DNA from: Tupaia tana
Lineage: Eukaryota > Chordata > Mammalia > Scandentia > Tupaiidae
Length of the DNA: 64,000 bases
Direction: 5' to 3'
Assembly (NCBI GenBank): GCA_026018925.1
Contig: JAKSZU010000006.1
Location: 128,107,592 to 128,171,591 of the forward strand
Below, piece after piece: positions 54,537-64,000 of the stretch (the first letter of the stretch is position 1; each line of letters begins with the position of its first letter). The translations under genes and the position numbers were made by a program. The notes below the pieces were generated by a model. That model was not told the DNA's origin. It searched no databases and worked only from the letters and a program-made list of their open reading frames with translations.

Positions 54537-54783
54537 AGGGCCAACAGGTTGCATGGAGGTTAAGGCTGTTGTATACCACATGGATGACTATGTGGTTTGA
54601 GTCCCAGAAGTGGCCACTAGAAAAACATGCTGGGCCCATGTGCTTGCATGCCCAAAGTCCCAAAAGGAGAATGGAGAAGAATGGAGATTATGGCATGGCC
54701 ATCCTCCTGAGGGGTAAATTTTCACTTCCTTTCTCTCTTTCTCTGTGTCTCTCTAGTGAGCCCGATAGTAAAACAACAAGAAC

Positions 54784-54818
<35 letters not shown>

Positions 54819-54826
54819 AAAGGAAA
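54537..54826 (+). repeat. Older long tRNA-SINE with A36 tail
   Basis: GGGCCAACAGGTTGCATGGA head. The long tail (54787-54816) is at odds with its divergence. Confidence 0.82.
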
Positions 54827-55190
54827 AAGTTAAGGGATCTGTGAGAATATATGGGATGCTGCTCTATGTGCTCTATGTCATAGCGGTCATCTAATTCAAA
54901 ACACTGATGTCTACAGTGCATGTCATTGTGCTGTACTTCATGATATCAAGGTATATAGAAAACCAGGGCTCTACCTTTCAGGGAACTTACATGCTTGAGG
55001 TTTATACAGCTGTAAGTAGATTTAAATAATGAAATGCTTCATGTTTTAAATAGTGACCTATGGAAGGTCTTTTGGAAATGTTGACTAGGAGTTAGTTGAA
55101 TTAACTAAAATCAGGACCGATGTGTTAGATGCTGTGCTCCCTGAGCTAAGACCTGATGGGAGGTTTAGGTTTGATTGTCTGGCTTAACCT
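54827..55190. other. Intron 3, no feature seen
   Basis: Unique-looking sequence. Confidence 0.45.
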
Positions 55191-55415
55191 TAAGGTTGGC
55201 CTCTGGTGCAAGCCTGTAATTCCAGTGACTTGTGACGCTGAGGCAGCAGGAGAATTTTTTTTTGTTTTAGCAGAATCTTGAGCTTGAGGCTGGCCTGGGT
55301 ATGATAGCAAGATCCTGTCTGAAAAACAGTAAGTGGGGATTATGTTCCATATTCCCAGCTAGGAACCTGAAGAAGGAAGATTGTGTGACATGGCCAGACC
55401 CTGTATTTAAAACAA
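55190..55415 (+). repeat. 7SL RNA-derived SINE, dimer-like
   Basis: AAGCCTGTAATTCCAGTGAC, GCTGAGGCAGCAGGAGAA and GATAGCAAGATCCTGTCT match the 7SL/Alu/B1 left and right ends. A second, weaker unit follows (TATTCCCAGCTAGGAACCTG, then CCAGACCCTGTATTTAAAAC). Confidence 0.75.
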
Positions 55416-55520
55416 AAAACTACTATAGGGAATGGAAAGGAGTAGTTATATGATGAGTGGAAGTCGATTATAGAAAGAGAAAGTGATGAGGTATCATGCG
55501 GTGAGACTTTAATTTTTCTG

Positions 55521-55780
55521 ATCTTTTTGGAGAGTTTTTTTTTTTTTTTTTTTCCTTGTTATAGGGCATGTGCGCTCACCAGACAGAGAGACAGAAAGTG
55601 AGAAATCACCCCCGGGGGGATGACCACGCTGCAATCCCTTCTCCTCCATTCTCCTCTAGGGATCTTGGGCACATATGCACATGCGCCCGGCGTGAATTTA
55701 AGCCACTGGGTCTGGGATTCGAACTGCGGTCGACTATGTGGGAGTCTAGCGACATAGCCATTACGCTAACTGCTGGTCCC
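55521..55780 (-). repeat. Long tRNA-SINE
   Basis: T18 run, GTTATAGGGCATGTGCGCTC end, head end GCTAACTGCTGGTCCC. Donor-like site is GGCGTGAATT. Confidence 0.93.
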
Positions 55781-56249
55781 TTTTTTTCTAATTTTTTAAA
55801 AAAAGTTATGACATACCAGTGTAAAATATCTAAAGTGAACTAAACATGTTTAACAATTTATTGAAATGTTTCAAATGTTTCTGTGCGCCTTTGTAACCCC
55901 ACTGTGACAAAGACTATTTTCAGCAGAACAAGGCTTCCTTATGTCAGTTTCTGGCCTGTTCTTCTGCCCACCACCTCACCTCTCGATATCAAATGTTGAT
56001 TTCTGTCATCCTGACTTAGTTGTATAAACTTGTGTCTAACCTTTCCATTTAACCAAGTATCCATAAGATGCGTCCAAATTGTTGTCTGTATCAATCATTT
56101 TTAAACATTGCTCATTTAGAGTAGTAGCGTTATATTGTACAATATCTGTGTCTTTGACAGTGGGCTTTTGGATTGTTTTGTTTTGATCTCCTGTCAATCA
56201 GGTTGTCCTGTGAACGGTACTCCACAGTTTTCTGGTTGTTCACTCGGAG

Positions 56250-56652
56250 GGGGACTTCAAAAAGTTAATGAAAAATGAAGCGAGGCCAGCAACTGGCATA
56301 GTGGTTAAGGCAACTAGATCCCACATGGCCAGCTAGCTGTGTGAGTTGAGTCCCTGACCTAGTGGCTTGAGAAACATGCCAGGTGGTTTGCTTGGCCAAA
56401 ATCCTGAAGAGAGGGGAAGAGGAGGAGGGATTGTGGTGTGGTCATCCACCCTGGGGATGATTTCACACTTGTGCTCGCTTGTGCGCTCTTGCTCACTCTC
56501 TCTCTCTCTGCCAAGTACTCACAACTTATAGCAAATTTTAAAGACAGGAAAATGGAGTTAGAATATGATTTTATTTGGTACAAAAAGTTTTGAAATTCAC
56601 ATGTAGTTTCTTTATAATACAGATTTTCCATAAACTCTTTGAAGATGCTTTT
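56250..56652. mobile_element. Mariner-like MITE, split by a SINE
   Basis: Terminus GACTTCAAAAAGTTAATGAA (56254) and inverted end TTTTCCATAAACTCTTTGAA (56624). The inner sequence is a SINE at 56282-56543. Confidence 0.7.
56282..56543 (+). repeat. Older long tRNA-SINE inside a MITE
   Basis: GAGGCCAGCAACTGGCATAG head; ends CAACTTATAGCAAATTTTAA. Confidence 0.82.
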
Positions 56653-56804
56653 TACCATTATTTTTCTTGTTTGTGTAATATCTTGGTGTGATCCGTCCTT
56701 TTAATTTTGGCTATTCTATGGAATGAACAGTAGTAATTTATAGTGGTTTTAATATTTTCCTGGTGAACATTGATGTTGAGCGCATTTTCATGTGCTAGTA
56801 AGAC

Positions 56805-57029
56805 TGTATTTTTGCTGTTGGGAGTGTGCGCTCTCCAGAGAGACAGCAAGCGAGAAATCACCCTCCGGGGGGATGGCTACACCACAATTCCTTCTCTTCT
56901 TAGGATTTTGGGCACACATGCACATGTTTCCAGTGTGAATCTTAAGTCGCCGGGTCTGAAACACGAACTGTGGTCAACTATGGGACAGGCAGTCCAGCAA
57001 TGGAACCACTATACCATTTGCTGATCCCC
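56805..57029 (-). repeat. Long tRNA-SINE
   Basis: TTTGCTGTTGGGAGTGTGCG end; head end ACCATTTGCTGATCCCC. Confidence 0.87.
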
Positions 57030-57077
57030 TGCCTATTTTTTAAATTTATTTTTTATTGAGTAGTCTGTTTTTTATTA

Positions 57078-57350
57078 TTTAGTTTTTTTCTGGGGGTGTG
57101 TGTGTATTTTTGCTATAAGGCTCATGTGTGAGACAGACAGAAAGCGCGAAATTACCCCACAGGAGGGATGGTCATACTGAAATCAATCCCTTCTTCTCCA
57201 TTTTCCTCATGGAATTTTGGGCATGCACACACATGTGCCTGGTGTGAGTTTTAAGCTACCGAGTCCAGGACTCGAACCATAGTTGACTACGTGGGAGACC
57301 AGTGATAAAACCATTATGCGACGTCACTACTACACCAACTGCTGATTCCC
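57078..57350 (-). repeat. Long tRNA-SINE
   Basis: TTTGCTATAAGGCTCATGTG end. The head has a short tandem duplication around CACTACTACACCAACTGC. Confidence 0.86.
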
Positions 57351-57361
57351 TGTGTTAGAAA

Positions 57362-57365
<4 letters not shown>

Positions 57366-57406
<41 letters not shown>

Positions 57407-57410
57407 CGCG
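57366..57410. repeat. (GT)n(GC)n run
   Basis: About 17 GT units then CGCGCGCGCGCG, at the tail of the next SINE. Confidence 0.93.
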
Positions 57411-57656
57411 CTTAAGGTTTTTCATGTAGGGTGTGTTCATTTGCTGGAGAAAGACAGACTGAGAGAGAAATTGACAAATCAACTCCCAGGGGGAATGGCC
57501 ATGCTGCAGTTCCTTCTCTTCCATTCTCCTCCTGGGATTTTGGGCATGCACACACATACTCCCAGCATGATTTTCAGGCTGCCAGATCCAGGACTTGAAA
57601 CATTGTCAGCCATGTGAGAGACCAGTGCTTTAACCACTATGCCACTAGCTGGCCCC
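57411..57656 (-). repeat. Long tRNA-SINE
   Basis: TTTTTCATGTAGGGTGTGTT end; TTCTGTGT and CTCTGTGT flanks; head end GCCACTAGCTGGCCCC. Confidence 0.86.
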
Positions 57657-57724
57657 TCTGTGTAGTTTGAGTGCAAGACCTTTGTCAAGAGACCTCACCT
57701 AATACATCTTTGATTACTATCCCT

Positions 57725-57975
57725 CCCCTTTTTCGAGTGTGTACTCATTGGAGAGAGTGAGAGACACATGGAGAGAGAGAACCCCTCAGTGGGGAGCATA
57801 GTCATGCATCAGTGCTTTGTCCTCTATTCCTCTTTCCTCTCTGGATTGTGGGCATAGATGCATATACACTTTGTGTGTGGTTTGTTTTTTTTTTTCCCCC
57901 CAGCAGCTGGGGCTGGGATTTGAACTAGGGCCAGCCATTTGAGATCTCAGCCCCTTAACCACTGTGCTTTGGGGC
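57725..57975 (-). repeat. Older SINE, diverged class
   Basis: GTGTGTACTCATTGGAGAGA body and CAGCTGGGGCTGGGATTTGA; head end ACTGTGCTTTGGGGC. Confidence 0.6.
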
Positions 57976-58159
57976 TTGGCTTTAATCTTCTGTCTTCTGG
58001 TGAAGTCTTCTGTTTTGCCATAAGGGGGTCATTTCAGGTATATTTGTTATTAATATGATTTATTTACCATATTTACCGTGATATTCTACATTTTAATTTA
58101 TTTACAGGAAGTATGTGTGCATACAGATTTTATTGCATTACATATTTTAACTAAATCCT

Positions 58160-58625
58160 TAACAGTTTTTTGCATTAATTACTGTTGTTGCCCTCATTTT
58201 TCCCTTTATATATGAGGAAACTGAGGCAAGAAGAGATTAAATAATCTGGTCAGTAAATGGCATATATGGGACCAGCAGTTAGTGTAATGGCTATGTCGCT
58301 GGACTCCCATGTAGTTTACTGCGGTTCGTGTCCCGAACCCGGTGGCTTAAAACTCACACCGGGCGTCTGTGTGTGTGCGTGTCCAAGATCCTGAGAGGAG
58401 AATGGAGGAGAAGGAATTGCGGCGTGGCCATCCCCCCCCGGGGGGGTGATTTCTCGCTTTCTGTCTCTCTGTCTCTCTCTGTCTGTCTGGCGAGCGCATG
58501 CGCCCTATAGCAAAAACCTCTAAAAACAACAAAAAAAAAAGGTAAATGGCATATTCAAGATTTCAGAGATAGTTATAAATCTGAGGGTCTGTGTCCTTAA
58601 CCAGTTACGCTAGTGCCTCTTAATA
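58160..58625 (-). repeat. MIR SINE, split by a long tRNA-SINE
   Basis: TATATGAGGAAACTGAGGCA then GATTAAATAATCTGGTCAGT is the MIR core. After the insert come AGATTTCAGAGATAGTTATA and GTGTCCTTAACCAGTTACGC, then TAGTGCCTCT, the other MIR end. Confidence 0.85.
58268..58541 (+). repeat. Long tRNA-SINE in MIR, young
   Basis: GTAAATGGCATAT at 58253-58265 and 58542-58554, perfect 13 bp. Palindrome core is C8G8. Tail begins CTAAAAACAAC. Confidence 0.95.
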
Positions 58626-58834
58626 ATTTATAATACAGATCAGTTCCTGTGCAATATTTGTGTTATAGTCTGTCTTTGGATTACTGTCAATTATTTTTAC
58701 TTATTATTTGTCTGTAAAAATTTGCCTAAATTTTTCTTGTCTCTTTTGGCCTTTTAGTTTTTTTATAGGTTTATTGGTATTATTAGCCTTTTTATTAGCA
58801 CTTTTACTTTTGCCAGCATGCTGGGCTTTTTTTT

Positions 58835-59012
58835 TGTGGTGGACTGAAATATTGGGTCTCACTATGTCATGATTTTCCTCTTTCCAGTCTCCCAGCTGTG
58901 ACAATTGGTGTGCCGCCCCCAAAGGTGGTCACAAATCAACTCAGGTCTCCCTTCTAGCCTCAGCCTGCTGAGGAGCAGTATCTACCTGACTTTGCTCTTG
59001 CAGCCAGGCCAT
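58835..59012 (-). repeat. 7SL RNA-derived SINE
   Basis: TTGGGTCTCACTATGTCATG and AGCCTCAGCCTGCTGAGGAG, then TTGCAGCCAGGCC, are the antisense 7SL/Alu landmarks. The centre is diverged. Confidence 0.7.
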
Positions 59013-59201
59013 TTTTCCCATTTTCATTATTAGAAATATTTTAATAAATGCTACATATTTTTACTTCATTTTCTTTCAATTGCTTACTTATTTATGTACT
59101 TTGCCTTTTTTCTATAAGATTTTTTTTTCTGATTCATGAAACTATTATATAAAGACACATATTTAAATGTGTTTATATATGTAAGTGTATATTTGCGTGT
59201 G

Positions 59202-59236
59202 TGTGTATATATATATATATATAGATATAGACATAT
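59202..59236. repeat. (GT)n(TA)n run
   Basis: GTGTGTGTGTATATATATAT and continuing TA units. Confidence 0.9.
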
Positions 59237-59257
59237 AAATTTTATTTTTAAAATAAA

Positions 59258-59505
59258 GTTTGCTGTTGGGCATCTGTACTCGCCAGAGAGAGACGGGGTG
59301 GGGAGAAGAGAGAGAGAGAAAGTGAGAAAATACCCACCAGGAGAAATGATGATACCACTGTTCGTTTTCTCCTTTTCTTTTGGGATTTTGAGCATGCACA
59401 CAAATGCCTAGTGTGTTTTTCAGGCTGCCAGGTCTGAGACTCAAACTGCACAGTTGGCCAATTGGGATTTAGCCACTTCAACTAGTATGCCAATCTAGTT
59501 GGCCC
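59258..59505 (-). repeat. Older long tRNA-SINE
   Basis: TTTGCTGTTGGGCATCTGTA end; head end CCAATCTAGTTGGCCC. Confidence 0.75.
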
Positions 59506-59610
59506 AGGTTATGTATTTTTATCATATATATCTTTTGCCCAATCTCTCATTTCTCTTTAACTTTGTTTTTCCATTTCGAAGTTTTGATTTCTATGCATTG
59601 AGATTACTTT

Positions 59611-59849
59611 TTTCTTTTTTTGAGAGATTTTTGCTATGTGGCACATGTGCTTGCCAGACAGAAAGCAAGAAATCAACTCCTGGGGGGATGACCATGCTGC
59701 CATCCCTTCTCTTCCGTTCTCCTCTTGGGATTTTTGGCACGCACGTACACATGCCAAGCTTGAGTTTCAGGTTGCCAGGTCTGGGACTCCAACTGTGGCC
59801 GCCCATGTGGGAGTTCAATGCCTTGACCACCACGCAACCTGCTGGCCCC
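59611..59849 (-). repeat. Long tRNA-SINE
   Basis: TTTTTGCTATGTGGCACATG end; head end GCAACCTGCTGGCCCC. Confidence 0.88.
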
Positions 59850-59891
59850 ACTGTTTCTTTTTTACCTTTTTTGTTTTGTTATGTTTTGTCA

Positions 59892-60158
59892 GAATTGCTA
59901 GAGGGCTTGAGTGCTCCTGAGAGCGAGGGAGAGAGAGAACGAGCGCGTGTGCATGCATGCATGCAAGCATGCACTTGTGAGCACTCCCCAATTGAATGTG
60001 GTCACAATCTTTTTCTTCCATTTCTCCATCCCATCAAGATTTGCACTCCACATGCTTGCTGTGGTTTTTTATCTGCTGGGGCTGGGATTTGAACTGAGTT
60101 CAACCGTGTGCTATCTGACTCTACATGCACTGTTCTAAACTATCATACTGCAGGGCCA
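59892..60158 (-). repeat. Older SINE, diverged class
   Basis: AATTGCTAGAGGGCTTGAGT, a GCATGCATGCATGCAAGCAT run, and ATACTGCAGGGCCAGG. Confidence 0.6.
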
Positions 60159-60603
60159 GGTCATCAAATTACTGTTTTTATGTTACTTTTGTATTTGTAG
60201 AATAGAAAGCATATGGAACTCATTTTCATAAATTAGAAAACATGGTTTCTTTCTGTGATAGGAATTTAAATATTTTCTCATTTGACTTTGTTTTTGACTT
60301 TTTATAGTACTTTTTTCTTAAATGCTGGTTTAAAACTTTTAATTTTGATGTTTATTTCTTAGAGAAAAGATCTAAGAACTCTTACACAGTATCTTTTTTA
60401 CAGGTATTTGTAAAGAACTTCCAAGTAGTCTTATAAGCCAGGTTCTCCAATTAGCATTTTTCTAGTTTTACTTTATTCACTTACCTACCTAGCTAGTAAC
60501 TGCCTTCCACTAACCCTATCTCTCTCTCTTACTCCATCGCACCATCTATCTTCTTCACTCATCCTGTGTCTCCTTTACTTTTCAATCTCTCTTGTCATAT
60601 ACT
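60159..60603. other. Intron 3, no feature seen
   Basis: AT-rich with a CT-rich patch at 60490-60600. No family recognised. Confidence 0.4.
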
Positions 60604-60829
60604 TTTTTTTTTTCTTAAAGTTTGTTTCTTCCATGAGTAAGAGATAAAGACAGCACCCTCCAACTGTGCCCTGATGAGGTGATCTGCTTTCAGCCTCAGC
60701 CAACCTAGATCGTGGGCATGTGCATGGCTGGGGTGTTTAGGGAGGGCTCTGGGCATGAGTCTGGAACTTTTTCATGGGAATAATTCACACAGAACATGGT
60801 GTTTTACCACTGTGCCACTTTCTGACCCT
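60604..60829 (-). repeat. Older SINE, diverged class
   Basis: GAGATAAAGACAGCACCCTC and TAGATCGTGGGCATGTGCAT match 18232; head end GCCACTTTCTGACCC. Confidence 0.65.
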
Positions 60830-61104
60830 TCCTGCACGTTTTGCGAAATTATTTTAGAGCAGCAGTATCATTCATGTCATTTTGATCCTAAATATTTTAG
60901 TGTGTACTTGCTGAGAACAAGACCATTTACTTGCATAACCTCAACACAATTATCCACAACTAGAAATTTAACATTGATGGCATTAGCTATTGAAATTTCA
61001 TTGCTTCTCCAACAGTGTTCTTTTTTTTTTTTTTCCTTTCCCTTGACTGAAAATTCAACTCTGGATAATTCATTTACACTTGGTTTTTATACTTTTAATT
61101 TATT

Positions 61105-61320
61105 TTCGTGTGTATGTACTACAGGCCACGTGCAACTATGAGAGAGAGAGAGAGAGGGAGAAGAATCCTTCGTATACGGAGCTCAGTCATCCCATGATTC
61201 CCTTCCTCAAGTATTTCAGGCTATCAGAGTCCAGTGCAAGTGTGCATACACTTGGCATATTTTTAGGCAGCTTCACAGTCTGGTATGTTACCACAGAGGC
61301 TGGGCTCCATTTAACCTTTA
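61105..61320 (-). repeat. Older SINE, strongly diverged
   Basis: GTACTACAGGCCACGTGCAA and a GAGAGA run; the head is barely recognisable. Confidence 0.45.
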
Positions 61321-61354
61321 AGTTCTGTCTTTATCCTTTATTGAACTGGTTTTT

Positions 61355-61595
61355 GTTTTTTGCCAGATAGTGGGTATGCTTGCCAGAAAGAAGGGAGAGA
61401 GAGAAAGTAAGATCCAGTGCAGTGTGGTCACTCCACAATATCTTTTTTTCCTCCATTTCTCCATCATGTTGGGATTTGGGTAACAGATGCACACACATCC
61501 TGCATGTTTTTAAGCACTTGGGGCCAGGATTCTAAAGTCTGATATAGTCATATGAGATCCAGCTTCCTTAATGACCAAGCCATGTGACTAGCCTT
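61355..61595 (-). repeat. Older SINE, diverged class
   Basis: TTTTGCCAGATAGTGGGTAT end; head end GCCATGTGACTAGCC. Confidence 0.62.
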
Positions 61596-61607
61596 GCAAT
61601 GGTGATT

Positions 61608-61874
61608 TTTTTTTTTTTTTTTAAATTTGTTATAGGGAGCATGTCTTGGTGTGGAGAGACAAAGTAATAGAGAGAGGGAAAGTGAGAAATTATCCCCTGA
61701 GGGGCGGGTGGCCAAGCCTCAATACCTACTTGTCCATTCTCCTCTTGGGGTTTGGGACATACACACACGCACGTGAGCCCAGTGTGGTTTTCAGGCCACT
61801 GCCCTAAGACTCAGTCCATTTAGTTGGTCATGTGGGACCCATCACTTTAAACTTCACATCACCTGGCTGGCCCT
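61608..61874 (-). repeat. Older long tRNA-SINE
   Basis: TTTGTTATAGGGAGCATGTC end; head end CACCTGGCTGGCCC. Confidence 0.78.
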
Positions 61875-61949
61875 GCACTGGTAATTTTGAAGCATGTAAG
61901 TCATCATAACTCCTCAGTTTTGGGTTGTTGTCTTTGTAATAATTTGCTG

Positions 61950-62200
61950 GGACTTGCTCAGCAGAACATGTTTTTTTGAGTAGGGAAGCTGTGGATTAGA
62001 AATAAACACACAAAGACATACAAGTATAGAAAAGTGCGGATCGGGAGGGCCCAAATTTTCTGATGGAGAGAGCCGTGACCTCTGACTGGTCCCAGGTTTG
62101 TTATTTTAAAGGGCAGAAAGCGGGGAAGAGGAAATAGAATGTAAAACCAATCAATTTTGGATGTTAATTGACTGAAGATGTGATGACAACTGGTGTCATG
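61950..62200. repeat. Possible ERV2/K-type LTR fragment
   Basis: GAAATAAACACACAAAGACA, GGAGGGCCCAAATTT and GACTGGTCCCAGGTTTG loosely resemble the 3' part of ERVK-class LTRs. No coding sequence or duplication is visible. It may be unrelated. Confidence 0.25.
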
Positions 62201-62287
62201 TAGGTTTTTTTTGTTTTTGTTTTTTTTTTTTTACTTTCTTGGGGGTAAATTTTGATAAACACATGGTTTTTAAGAAACAGATACTGT

Positions 62288-62430
62288 TGGGACTGGCAGG
62301 TGGCGTGGTGGTTAAGGGCCCTGGATTCCCACATGGCCAACCACCAACCACGATTTGAGTCCTGGACCTGGAGGGTTCCTTTCTTGCTTTCCCTCTCTTG
62401 CTCTGTCCTTCTTTGGTAAAATTAAAAATG
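62288..62430 (+). repeat. Short tRNA-SINE
   Basis: GGGACTGGCAGGTGGCGTGG head with an ACCAACC duplication; tail starts GGTAAAATTAAAAATG. Confidence 0.86.
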
Positions 62431-62431
62431 A

Positions 62432-62690
62432 GGGACCAGCAGTTTGTGTAATGGCTGTGTTACTGGAGTTCCATGAGGTTGACCAGGCTTCAAGTCCCGG
62501 CCCCAGTGGCTTAAACTCACGCTGGGTGCGTGTGCGTGCGTGCCCAAGATCCCAAGAGGAGAAGGGCTTGCAGTGTGGCTATTCCCCCTCCCCCCCCCCC
62601 CCCCCCCCCCCGGGGGGTGATTTCTCGCTTTCTGTGTCTCTCTCTCTCTTTCTGGCAAGCGCACACTCCGGATAGCAAAAACCTTTCCAA
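62432..62690 (+). repeat. Long tRNA-SINE with expanded C run
   Basis: The palindrome core carries about 25 Cs (62588-62612) before GGGGGGTGATTTC. The A tail is lost. Confidence 0.92.
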
Positions 62691-62935
62691 TGGTAATTGG
62701 AATAATGGTATCTAATGGTAATTCTTGCCTGAATCCCTTACCTTGATGTTTATAAAGTATTAGGCCATGGGGAAAAAACTTGAGGTTTTTTCCATCACAA
62801 TATTCCCATCTAGTAACTGGCCTTCAGAGCTTTATATTACTCCTAATTCCTCTCTTAACTTCTCTACTCTTCCTTTACCCCAATCCCATTGTGTTAGCAA
62901 ACCCTTTCATTTTGACCTTGAAAGTATATTTCGAG

Positions 62936-63115
62936 GGCCAGCAGGTGGTGTGTGGGTTAAGGGCTCTGGACTATACCATATGCGGCTGTGATTCGAATCC
63001 TGGACGTGGCGACTTGCTTTCTCACTTTTCCTCGCTCTCGCTCTCCCTCTGTCCCTCTTTAGTCAAATTAAAAGGAATTAATAAATAAAATTAAAACAAT
63101 TCTTTAAATTAAAAA
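62936..63115 (+). repeat. Short tRNA-SINE
   Basis: GAGGGCCAGCAGGTGGTGTG head, TAAATAAAATTAAAACAATT tail. Near-duplicate flanks GAAAGTATATTT and GAAAGTGTATTT. Confidence 0.88.
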
Positions 63116-63118
63116 GAG

Positions 63119-63525
63119 AAAGTGTATTTTGAATGTGACTACTAGTTTTCACTTACGTTTTTACACAGTTCATTTTTTGTGTTTCTTGTCATTCTACAAT
63201 TTGAAATGCGTGGTAATTTCCACTCTGCACATTACAGTAGTACCCCTTTATTCACACCTTGCTTTCTGCACTTTCAGTTACCACCATTGTCCACAAATAG
63301 ATGAGTACAGTAGAATAAGATATTTTGAGAGTCACACCAGATTCAAATAACTTATTACTATATACAGTGTTACAGCTGTTCTATATTAGTATTTGTTTTG
63401 TTTTTAATCCTATTACCTTGTGAGATTTTTTATTTTATTTATTTTAAAATTTTAATTATTTTTTACATCGAATCACCATATATAGTTATAGCATGCCTCT
63501 TTTTAAATTTAATTTTATTTATTTA
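63119..63525. other. Intron 3, no feature seen
   Basis: Unique-looking sequence, becoming TA-rich before the last long SINE. Confidence 0.4.
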
Positions 63526-63529
63526 TTTA

Positions 63530-63780
63530 TTTTGGAGAGGCTTTTGCTATAGGGCGAGTGTGCTCACCAGAGAGAGAGAGACAGAGAGACAGAAAGCGAG
63601 AAATCACCCCCCAGGGGGTTTGGCCACTCTGCAATCCCTTCTCCTTCATCATCCTCTCGGGATCTTGGGCATGCATGCATATGTGCCCAGTGTGAGTTTA
63701 AGCCACCAGGTCTGGAGCTCAAACCGCAGTCGGCTACATGGGAGTCCAGTGATATAGCCATTACTCCAACTGTTGGTCCC
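63530..63780 (-). repeat. Long tRNA-SINE, young
   Basis: CTATAG and AGTGTGAGTT splice-like motifs intact; head end CCAACTGTTGGTCCCC. Confidence 0.93.
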
Positions 63781-63936
63781 CTTTATTTATTTATTTAAAT
63801 TTGACTGGAGAGGAACAGAGTGAGAGACACCAAGAGCAAGAGAAAGAGAAAGCAAGCTGCCAGTTCTGGAACTTTAACCAGAGTTGGCCATGTGGGATTC
63901 CAGTACCCTTAACCACCATGCCACTTGCTGGCACCT
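63781..63936 (-). repeat. Short tRNA-SINE
   Basis: TTTATTTAAATTTGACTGGA junction; head end GCCACTTGCTGGCACC. Confidence 0.86.
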
Positions 63937-64000
63937 CATGTCAGATTTTTCAATTCAGCTATCATAGGTATGTTAATAGAGGGAAAAACATTGTGTACTT

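Larger units (their letters stand above)
55848..58060 (-). mobile_element. L1M 3'UTR remnant, antisense, heavily interrupted
   Basis: Pieces on the + strand: CTGTGCGCCTTTGTAACCCC (55881), TTGATTTCTGTCATCC (55996), TTTTAATTTTGGCTATTCTA (56699) and ACATTGATGTTGAGCGCATT (56767), in the usual antisense L1M order. A mariner MITE and four SINEs interrupt it. Confidence 0.65.

Noticed and set aside
59499-60092. 197-codon plus-strand ORF
   Set aside because: It runs through two SINEs and a simple repeat; no independent coding signal.
47916-64000. AEBP2 exon 4 (finger 3)
   Set aside because: I looked for a frame continuing with the third-finger cysteines after an acceptor and found none. It probably lies beyond the window.

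Overview
This is a stretch of a placental mammal's nuclear genome: AT-rich, intronic and packed with retroposons. The only protein-coding sequence I can support is two exons of AEBP2, a zinc-finger accessory subunit of Polycomb repressive complex 2, on the + strand. Exon 2 (32093-32300) and exon 3 (47802-47909) join in frame. They encode the first zinc finger, the linker and the second zinc finger. The 5' coding exon and the exons after the second finger were not found, so the window is read as the end of intron 1 (1-32092), intron 2 (32301-47801) and the start of intron 3 (47910-64000).

The rest is dominated by one superfamily of tRNA-derived SINEs, about 125 recognisable copies covering roughly 40% of the window by eye. 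I use four labels. 'Long' copies (about 265 bp) have a tRNA-like head with A and B boxes, a CpG-rich body, a CT-rich stretch and an A tail. 'Short' copies (about 165 bp) have a related head, a CT-rich stretch and an AT-rich tail of TAAA-type repeats. 'Intermediate' copies have the short head with the long 3' end. 'Older' copies are diverged relatives. Strand is given by the direction of the tRNA head. Several long copies have perfect 13-18 bp target-site duplications and long A tails, which suggests recent activity. They are not Alu, B1/B2, CAN, BOV-tA or rabbit C elements as I know them.

Older layers are an L1 ORF1 remnant (about 6640-7880), a nearly complete antisense L1 ORF2 and 3'UTR (about 40870-46850), L1M 3'-end pieces (50182-52130, 55848-58060), a hAT-Charlie-like element (28096-29330) with a MER5-like end (29520-29648), a Tigger-like element with intact ends (47326-47656), mariner-like MITEs, MIR/L2 traces, and two 7SL-RNA-derived SINEs. 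The 7SL-like copies suggest Euarchontoglires, but I cannot name the species.

The main leads are: antisense long SINEs that carry both a splice acceptor and a splice donor; a SINE body predicted to fold into a closed rod-like hairpin; a weak GTTGGT donor at AEBP2 exon 2; SINE-poor zones around both exons; and two perfect 14-bp inverted repeats with no repeat family to explain them.
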